The notes below the pieces were generated by a model that was given only the letters and a program-made list of their open reading frames with translations, was not told where the DNA came from and made no database searches. Positions 6,960 through 10,591 of a stretch of DNA of 10,591 nt are shown here, in pieces. Origin of the DNA: an uncultured Prevotella sp. (GTDB lineage: Bacteria; Bacteroidota; Bacteroidia; Bacteroidales; Bacteroidaceae); NCBI GenBank assembly GCA_934230685.1, contig CAKQFF010000055.1, positions 1 to 10,591 of the forward strand. Direction: 5' to 3'. Each line of letters starts with the position of its first letter. The stretch's first letter is position 1. A program made the translations under genes and the position numbers.

Positions 6960-8243
6960 ATGGACACTTCTGAACTTCAAAGAATCAAACAGCGGTACAA
7001 CATCGTAGGCAACTGCGATGCGTTGAACCATGCTCTCGACGTTGCCTTGCAGGTGGCGCCGACCGATCTTAGCGTGCTTATAGTGGGCGAGAGCGGAGTG
7101 GGCAAGGAGATAATTCCGCGCCTTATCCACGACAATTCGCCACGCAAGCGCGAGAAATATTTCGCAATCAACTGCGGCTCAATACCCGAGGGAACTATCG
7201 ACAGCGAGCTTTTCGGACACGAGAAAGGATCCTTCACGGGAGCCATAGGCGAGAGTGAGGGATATTTTGGAATAGCCAACAAGGGCACGATATTCCTCGA
7301 CGAGGTGGGCGAGCTCCCCATAGCCACACAGGCGCGACTGCTGCGAGTGCTCGAGACGGGCGAATACATCCGCGTGGGCGGTCAGAAGATAATGAAGACC
7401 GACGTGCGCATTGTGGCAGCCACCAACGTCAACATGCACAAGGCTGTGAGCGAGGGACGCTTCCGCGAAGACCTCTACTACCGCCTTAACACCATACCTG
7501 TGCAGATGCCGCCACTCCGCGACCGTGGCGAAGACATACTCTTGCTCTTCCGTCTGTTCACAATGCAGATGGCTGAGAAATACCGCATTCCGCGCATCAC
7601 GCTCACCGACGACGCAAAGCAAATGATGCTCAAATACAAATGGCCTGGCAATGTGCGACAGCTCAAGAACATCACCGAGCAGATGTCGATACTCAGCCAG
7701 AGCCGTGAGGTGAACGCAGCCATGCTGAGCAAGTTTATCCCGCAAGACCAGGAGAGCACCGAGCTTACGACAACGGCGGCTCCAAGCGCACATTCCTACG
7801 AGAGCGAGCGCGAGATTCTCTACAAGATTCTCTATGAGCTTCGTGGCAACGTGAGCGACCTGCGCCGCGAGATGGCAACCTTGCGCAAGCAAATCGACGA
7901 CCAGCACACGCTCGACTCCTTTGCTGCCAGCCACAACATGCCAGCCATACAGTCGCCAGCCAATACGATGGCCCCGTCGCATGCTCCGGCAATCCATCCC
8001 TACGACCCGTCCGATGACCGCCACTATAGTGCCTATCAGGACGTTGAGGCTGAGGAAATCAGCGACAGCGAGAATGGCAACATCATCGACAGCGACAGCT
8101 TGAATCTCAACGATATAAGCAAGCAGGTGGTGGAGAAGGCTCTTGAGCGCAACGGCGGCAACCGCAAGAAGACGGCCCAGGAGCTTGGCATTTCCGACCG
8201 CACGCTCTATCGCCGCATAAAGCAATACGGACTCGACAAATAG
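6960..8243 (+). CDS. Sigma-54-dependent AAA+ transcriptional regulator (bacterial enhancer-binding protein)
   Basis: This cytosolic DNA-binding ATPase would open sigma-54 RNA polymerase promoters. Visible parts in the 427 residues are Walker A GESGVGKE (43-50), the sigma-54 contact loop as GSFTGA (90-95, usually GAFTGA), Walker B IFLDE (111-115), 'GRFREDLYYRLN' (166-177) carrying putative arginine-finger residues, sensor II 'WPGNVRQL' (228-235), and a C-terminal Fis-type helix-turn-helix 'NRKKTAQELGISDRTLYRRI' (401-420). Only about 18 residues precede the AAA+ domain, so there is no receiver, GAF or PAS sensor. A long linker (about 262-385) holds a likely coiled coil (281-312) and a proline/alanine then acidic stretch. 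The start is fixed at 6960 because an in-frame TAA lies at 6945. lptE follows after 21 nt. The signal and target genes are unknown. Confidence 0.93.
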   Translation: MDTSELQRIKQRYNIVGNCDALNHALDVALQVAPTDLSVLIVGESGVGKEIIPRLIHDNSPRKREKYFAINCGSIPEGTIDSELFGHEKGSFTGAIGESEGYFGIANKGTIFLDEVGELPIATQARLLRVLETGEYIRVGGQKIMKTDVRIVAATNVNMHKAVSEGRFREDLYYRLNTIPVQMPPLRDRGEDILLLFRLFTMQMAEKYRIPRITLTDDAKQMMLKYKWPGNVRQLKNITEQMSILSQSREVNAAMLSKFIPQDQESTELTTTAAPSAHSYESEREILYKILYELRGNVSDLRREMATLRKQIDDQHTLDSFAASHNMPAIQSPANTMAPSHAPAIHPYDPSDDRHYSAYQDVEAEEISDSENGNIIDSDSLNLNDISKQVVEKALERNGGNRKKTAQELGISDRTLYRRIKQYGLDK

Positions 8244-8264
8244 AACCCTTCAGCAAAGAAACAG

Positions 8265-8807
8265 ATGAATATTCGACGTATCTTTTCGCATTATATATAT
8301 AATGTATACATGGCGTTGGCGCTCGTTGTTGTGCTTTCGCTCTCGTCGTGCTCCTTCGAAGGCTACAAGTTTAATGGTGCAAGCATCGACTATACCAAGA
8401 CCAAGACCATTCAGATAGCCGATTTCCCCATTCGCTCAAGCTATGTGTGGGCCCCGATGGGACCGATGTTCAACAACCAGCTCAAGGACGAGTTTGCCAA
8501 CCACACCAAGCTGAGCCAAGTGAAGCGTGGCGGCGACTTGAAAATCGAGGGCGAGATAACCCAGTACTCACAGCGCAACAAGTCGGTGGCTGCCGACGGA
8601 CGCTCGGCACAGACCGAGCTGTCGATTACGGTCAACGTGCGTTTCACCAACAACGCCAACCACAGCGAGGACTTCGAGCGTCAGTTCACATCCAGCAAGT
8701 CCTACGAGACCACCCAGAGCCTTGCCACTGTGCAGGAGGAACTCGTGACTCAGATGGTTAAAGACCTTGCCGACCAGATTTTCAACGCTACGGTCGCCAA
8801 CTGGTAA
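8265..8807 (+). CDS. lptE: LptE-family lipoprotein (LPS assembly)
   Basis: The 180-residue product has a lipoprotein signal peptide with basic residues (NIRR), a hydrophobic core at 16-26 and the lipobox L26-S27-S28-C29. The mature sequence 'SFEGYKFNGASIDYTKTKTIQIADFPIRS' followed by 'FNNQLKDEF' is typical of the Bacteroidetes LptE family (PF04390). LptE plugs the LptD barrel and helps place lipopolysaccharide in the outer membrane. The start at 8265 is preferred over ATG at 8310, which would remove the basic residues of the signal peptide. It begins 21 nt after the sigma-54 regulator gene with no terminator between, so the two are probably cotranscribed. lptD is not in the window. Confidence 0.9.
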   Translation: MNIRRIFSHYIYNVYMALALVVVLSLSSCSFEGYKFNGASIDYTKTKTIQIADFPIRSSYVWAPMGPMFNNQLKDEFANHTKLSQVKRGGDLKIEGEITQYSQRNKSVAADGRSAQTELSITVNVRFTNNANHSEDFERQFTSSKSYETTQSLATVQEELVTQMVKDLADQIFNATVANW

Positions 8808-8814
8808 CCGGGAA

Positions 8815-8858
8815 AATCATTTGAAAATGAGATTGAAATCATTTGAAAATGAGATTGA
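8815..8858. repeat. Tandem 22-bp duplication containing paired palindromes
   Basis: Two perfect 22-bp copies abut at 8815-8836 and 8837-8858. Each contains TCATTTGAAAATGA (8817-8830 and 8839-8852), an inverted repeat of TCATTT and AAATGA around a 2-bp centre. The palindrome centres are 22 bp apart, two helical turns. The repeat starts 8 nt after the lptE stop and lies about 50 bp upstream of the TPR gene. It could be a regulator binding site. Confidence 0.85.
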
Positions 8859-8872
8859 ATTGTTTGCAGACA

Positions 8873-8889
8873 ATTAAAAAATAATAACT
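8873..8889 (+). repeat. 17-nt A-rich leader repeat, copy 2
   Basis: This is identical to the 17-mer at 3589-3605. It lies 18 nt before the GTG start of the TPR gene and is probably part of an A-rich translation leader. Confidence 0.5.
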
Positions 8890-8907
8890 AATAATTAAAG
8901 AACGAAC

Positions 8908-9699
8908 GTGGATTTAGTGCGCCTCATAAATCATCCGGAACTCATGAACAAGGAGACTCTCTACGAGCTCCGAAGCCTTGTCGCGCTCTATCCCTACTAT
9001 CAGACAGCGCGTCTGCTGATGCTCCAGAACATGTATCTGCTGCATGAGACGGCCTTTGACGACGAGTTGCGCCGTGCCGCCCTCTACGTTTCCGACCGCC
9101 GTCTGCTCTTCGATCTTGTCGAGGGAGCGCGCTTCCATGTGAAGACTGCCGCTGAGAAAGCCGCCGAGGAAGCTGCCGCAAAAGCCGAGCGCATGCAGGA
9201 GAACGGGGCCAACCGCACATTGTCGCTCATCGACAGTTATCTTGGCTCCAACCCAGAGTCGCCTGATGAGGCTGATGGCAACCGCAAGGTAAGGCCTACG
9301 CCAGCCGACGCCGCAGTCGACTATGTGGCTTATCTGCTTAAGACAGAGGACGAGGAGGAGAAGAAGGGCGAGAAGCAGGGTCCGCAGCTCAAGGGACAGT
9401 CGCTCATCGACAACTTCCTCAATCAGGACGGCACAAAGATACAACTGCAAGATCAGCCCACCTACAAGCCGGAGATAGAAGAGCCCGAGCCAGCTGCCGA
9501 CAACGCCCGTAAAGACGGCGACGACAGCTATTTCACGGAGACTTTAGCCAAAATCTACATAAAACAGGGCAGATATTCAAAGGCACTCGAAATAATTCAA
9601 CGATTAAATTTGAATTATCCAAAAAAAAATGCTTACTTTGCAGACCAAATACGTTTCCTGAAAAAACTCATTGCCAACGAGAAGGGAATGAAGCAGTAG
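8908..9699 (+). CDS. Tetratricopeptide-repeat protein, Bacteroidetes secG-neighbour type
   Basis: The 263-residue product has no signal peptide or membrane segment and should be cytosolic. The N-terminal region (about 1-75, 'LYELRSLVALYPYYQTARLL ML...') is helical. Residues 80-98 are an alanine, lysine and glutamate rich helix. The middle is acidic and disordered, with a repeated short motif 'SLIDSYL' (106-112) and 'SLIDNFL' (165-171). The C-terminus 'SYFTETLAKIYIKQGRYSKALEIIQRL' (207-233) is a TPR unit with a following helix. The start is GTG at 8908, supported by homology-like sequence 'LINHPELMNKETLYEL' that would be cut by ATG at 8944. TPRs bind proteins, but the partner is unknown to me. 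The codons near 9585-9660 are unusually AT-rich and contain a run of nine A residues. Confidence 0.8.
   Translation: MDLVRLINHPELMNKETLYELRSLVALYPYYQTARLLMLQNMYLLHETAFDDELRRAALYVSDRRLLFDLVEGARFHVKTAAEKAAEEAAAKAERMQENGANRTLSLIDSYLGSNPESPDEADGNRKVRPTPADAAVDYVAYLLKTEDEEEKKGEKQGPQLKGQSLIDNFLNQDGTKIQLQDQPTYKPEIEEPEPAADNARKDGDDSYFTETLAKIYIKQGRYSKALEIIQRLNLNYPKKNAYFADQIRFLKKLIANEKGMKQ
9609..9641 (+). promoter_or_regulatory. Possible secG promoter inside the TPR coding sequence
   Basis: TTTG (9609-9612), a 20-nt spacer, then TTACTTTGC (9633-9641) is one base from the consensus TTTG-N20-TAnnTTTG. It lies in an AT-rich island within an otherwise GC-richer gene. Transcription would start near 9647, about 145 nt before secG. 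Confidence 0.4.
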
Positions 9700-9791
9700 C
9701 CTGACACAGAGGAACTGCATTGTAAATGCCGGCAATGCCGGTTTTGGTAGAGAAAAAATAAATAACAAATAATAAATTAACAAATAGAAAA

Positions 9792-10187
9792 ATGATTTAC
9801 ATCTTATTCGTAGTGCTCATTGTGATTGCATCGTTGCTCATGATCGGCATCGTGCTCATCCAGGAGTCTAAGGGCGGCGGATTGGCGTCGAATTTCTCAT
9901 CTTCTAACGCCATCATGGGCGTGCGCAAGACTACCGACTTCGTAGAGAAGGCAACATGGGGCCTTGCAGCAGCAATGGTTGTATTAAGCATCGTTTGCGC
10001 ATACGTGGCTCCGGTTTCTACTACCGAAACCAGCGTAATGGAGAAGGCTGCCACCGAGACACAGACAACCAACCCCAACACAACTCCTGGCTTCGGCGCA
10101 AGCCAGCAGCAGCAGGCTCCGGCTCAGGGCGCACAGCAGGCTCCAGCACAGGGTGCACAGCAGGCTCCTGCTCAGCCAGCAAAATAA
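9792..10187 (+). CDS. secG: SecG, preprotein translocase subunit
   Basis: SecG is the small accessory subunit of the SecYEG channel in the inner membrane. The 131-residue product has two membrane helices (about 2-23 and 55-74) joined by the conserved cytosolic loop 'LIQESKGGGLASNF' (22-35), with 'WGLAAAMVVLSIV' in the second helix. The core matches SecG in length. It is extended by a tail of about 55 residues (75-131), threonine rich and then glutamine, alanine and proline rich, made partly of a repeated 8-residue unit. By SecG topology this tail should be periplasmic. It is the last gene of the co-directional run, 92 nt after the TPR gene, with a strong terminator after it. The start codon is ATG in an A-rich leader. 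Confidence 0.93.
   Translation: MIYILFVVLIVIASLLMIGIVLIQESKGGGLASNFSSSNAIMGVRKTTDFVEKATWGLAAAMVVLSIVCAYVAPVSTTETSVMEKAATETQTTNPNTTPGFGASQQQQAPAQGAQQAPAQGAQQAPAQPAK
10113..10184 (+). repeat. Three 24-bp tandem repeats in the secG tail
   Basis: The three units encode QAPAQGAQ, QAPAQGAQ and QAPAQPAK and run to the last sense codon. Differences between units are mostly synonymous, apart from the last three codons of the final unit. Confidence 0.92.
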
Positions 10188-10213
10188 AGCACACTATCAG
10201 AGAAAATAAAAAT

Positions 10214-10243
10214 AGGAGGCCGAGCGGTCTCCTGTTTTTTTTT
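10214..10243 (+). terminator. Rho-independent terminator after secG
   Basis: AGGAGGCC (10214-10221) pairs with GGTCTCCT (10226-10233) with one G·U, around a GAGC loop. A G and a run of nine T residues (10235-10243) follow. It lies 27 nt after the secG stop and ends the long plus-strand run. Confidence 0.92.
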
Positions 10244-10270
10244 GCTCGTCCGGTATTCTTCGCCGACATT

Positions 10271-10442
10271 ATTCCACGGATGCGCTGTGTGCAATGTTGA
10301 ATATTGTATTCGTGGAATGCTTGTATTATGAGAAGAAATCGTAAGAAAACAATGGAAAAAACGTTGTTTTCAGTCTGTTTTTCCCCTAAAATGTCCTTTT
10401 TTCAACTTTTTTTCATGGAAAATGAGAAAAAGTTGCTGAAAA
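10271..10442 (+). other. Gene-free stretch with three consecutive hairpins
   Basis: Hairpin 1 has arms 10271-10284 and 10305-10318 (perfect outer ATTCCACG/CGTGGAAT, 14 pairs with three G·U). Hairpin 2 has GAAAACAATG (10345-10354) with CGTTGTTTTC (10362-10371), 10 pairs and a 7-nt loop. Hairpin 3 has CAACTTTTTTTCAT (10403-10416) with ATGAGAAAAAGTTG (10422-10435), 14 pairs with one G·U and a 5-nt loop. I recognise no RNA family and no promoter for it. It may be a structured RNA, or AT-rich DNA acting as an upstream element for the tRNA promoter. The 340-nt interval 10188-10527 otherwise holds only the secG terminator and the tRNA promoter. Confidence 0.4.
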
Positions 10443-10443
10443 G

Positions 10444-10476
10444 TTTGGGGGTTAGGAAAAAATCCACTACCTTTGC
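10444..10476 (+). promoter_or_regulatory. tRNA-His promoter
   Basis: TTTG (10444-10447), a 20-nt spacer, then TACCTTTGC (10468-10476) matches the Bacteroidetes consensus fully. It lies about 50 nt upstream of the tRNA and is preceded by A and T tracts that could act as an upstream element. Confidence 0.8.
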
Positions 10477-10527
10477 ACTCGCTTTAAAGAATTAACGAAT
10501 AGTTCAATAAAGGGAAATCTAATCATG

Positions 10528-10591
10528 GTGGCCGTAGTTCAGTTGGTTAGAGCGTCAGATTGTGGTTCTGAATGTCGTGGGTTCGAGTCCC
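10528..10591 (+). tRNA. tRNA-His (GTG anticodon), 3' end cut by window
   Basis: GTGGCCG is the 5' acceptor arm (10528-10534), followed by TA, the D-arm with AGTTGGTTA loop, anticodon stem TCAGA/TCTGA (10555-10559 and 10567-10571), loop TTGTGGT with anticodon GTG at 10562-10564, and a T-arm GTGGG-TTCGAGT-CCC that runs off the edge. A G at 10527 sits at position -1, the extra guanosine that marks tRNA-His for its synthetase. The 3' acceptor arm is not visible. Confidence 0.95.

Noticed and set aside
7179..8225. 348-codon minus-strand ORF opposite the sigma-54 regulator
   Set aside because: The plus strand carries unmistakable AAA+ and HTH motifs. The antisense frame is open because of codon bias and has no recognisable domain.
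8858..8875. AATTGT/ACAATT hairpin upstream of the TPR gene
   Set aside because: It is a short AT-rich stem followed by A residues rather than T, so it is not a terminator on the plus strand.
8908..8922. Possible sigma-54 -24/-12 promoter (GG...GC) at the TPR gene start
   Set aside because: The spacing between GG and GC is 7 or 9 nt instead of 10 and the flanking consensus bases are absent.
9729..9745. CCGG-CAATG-CCGG followed by TTTT between the TPR gene and secG
   Set aside because: The stem is only four pairs and the T-run is four bases, so it is too weak to call a terminator.
10304..10495. A 63-codon plus-strand ORF after secG
   Set aside because: It spans the hairpins and the whole tRNA-His promoter, is of low-complexity composition and resembles no family I know.

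Overview
The window looks like an ordinary chromosomal segment of a Bacteroidales bacterium, most likely Prevotellaceae (genus uncertain). The evidence is the gene content (DUF4837 lipoprotein, LptE-family lipoprotein, a Bacteroidetes-type TPR protein beside secG), AT-rich gene leaders without clear Shine-Dalgarno sequences, and promoters of the Bacteroidetes type (TTTG, about 20 nt, TAnnTTTG).

Layout: the 3' end of typA/bipA (1-288) closes with a strong terminator. A monocistronic beta-barrel outer membrane protein follows (417-1127). It converges on the minus-strand meso-diaminopimelate dehydrogenase gene ddh (1254-2153), and the two share a bidirectional hairpin terminator. A 313-nt divergent intergenic region holds the ddh and rlmN promoters and an operator-like inverted repeat. 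From 2467 to 10187 eight plus-strand genes run without a convincing internal terminator: rlmN, a DUF4837 lipoprotein, a PdxA homologue, a YbhN/flippase-like membrane protein, a sigma-54-type AAA+ regulator, lptE, a TPR protein and secG. A strong terminator follows secG. After a structured, gene-free stretch, a consensus promoter drives a tRNA-His gene cut by the window edge.

The cluster mixes translation and RNA modification (rlmN), envelope biogenesis (lptE, secG, YbhN-like, lipoprotein) and a regulator. It is probably a long transcription unit with internal promoters; candidates lie before the sigma-54 regulator and inside the end of the TPR gene.

The most striking observation is that the PdxA homologue keeps the family scaffold but has lost all three metal-binding histidines and every other substrate-binding residue I could align, so it looks like a conserved pseudoenzyme or a protein with a new function. 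Secondary points are two tandem palindromes exactly 22 bp apart after lptE, three consecutive hairpins between secG and tRNA-His, and a promoter apparently embedded in an AT-rich island of coding sequence ahead of secG. I saw no mobile element, CRISPR array or defence system.
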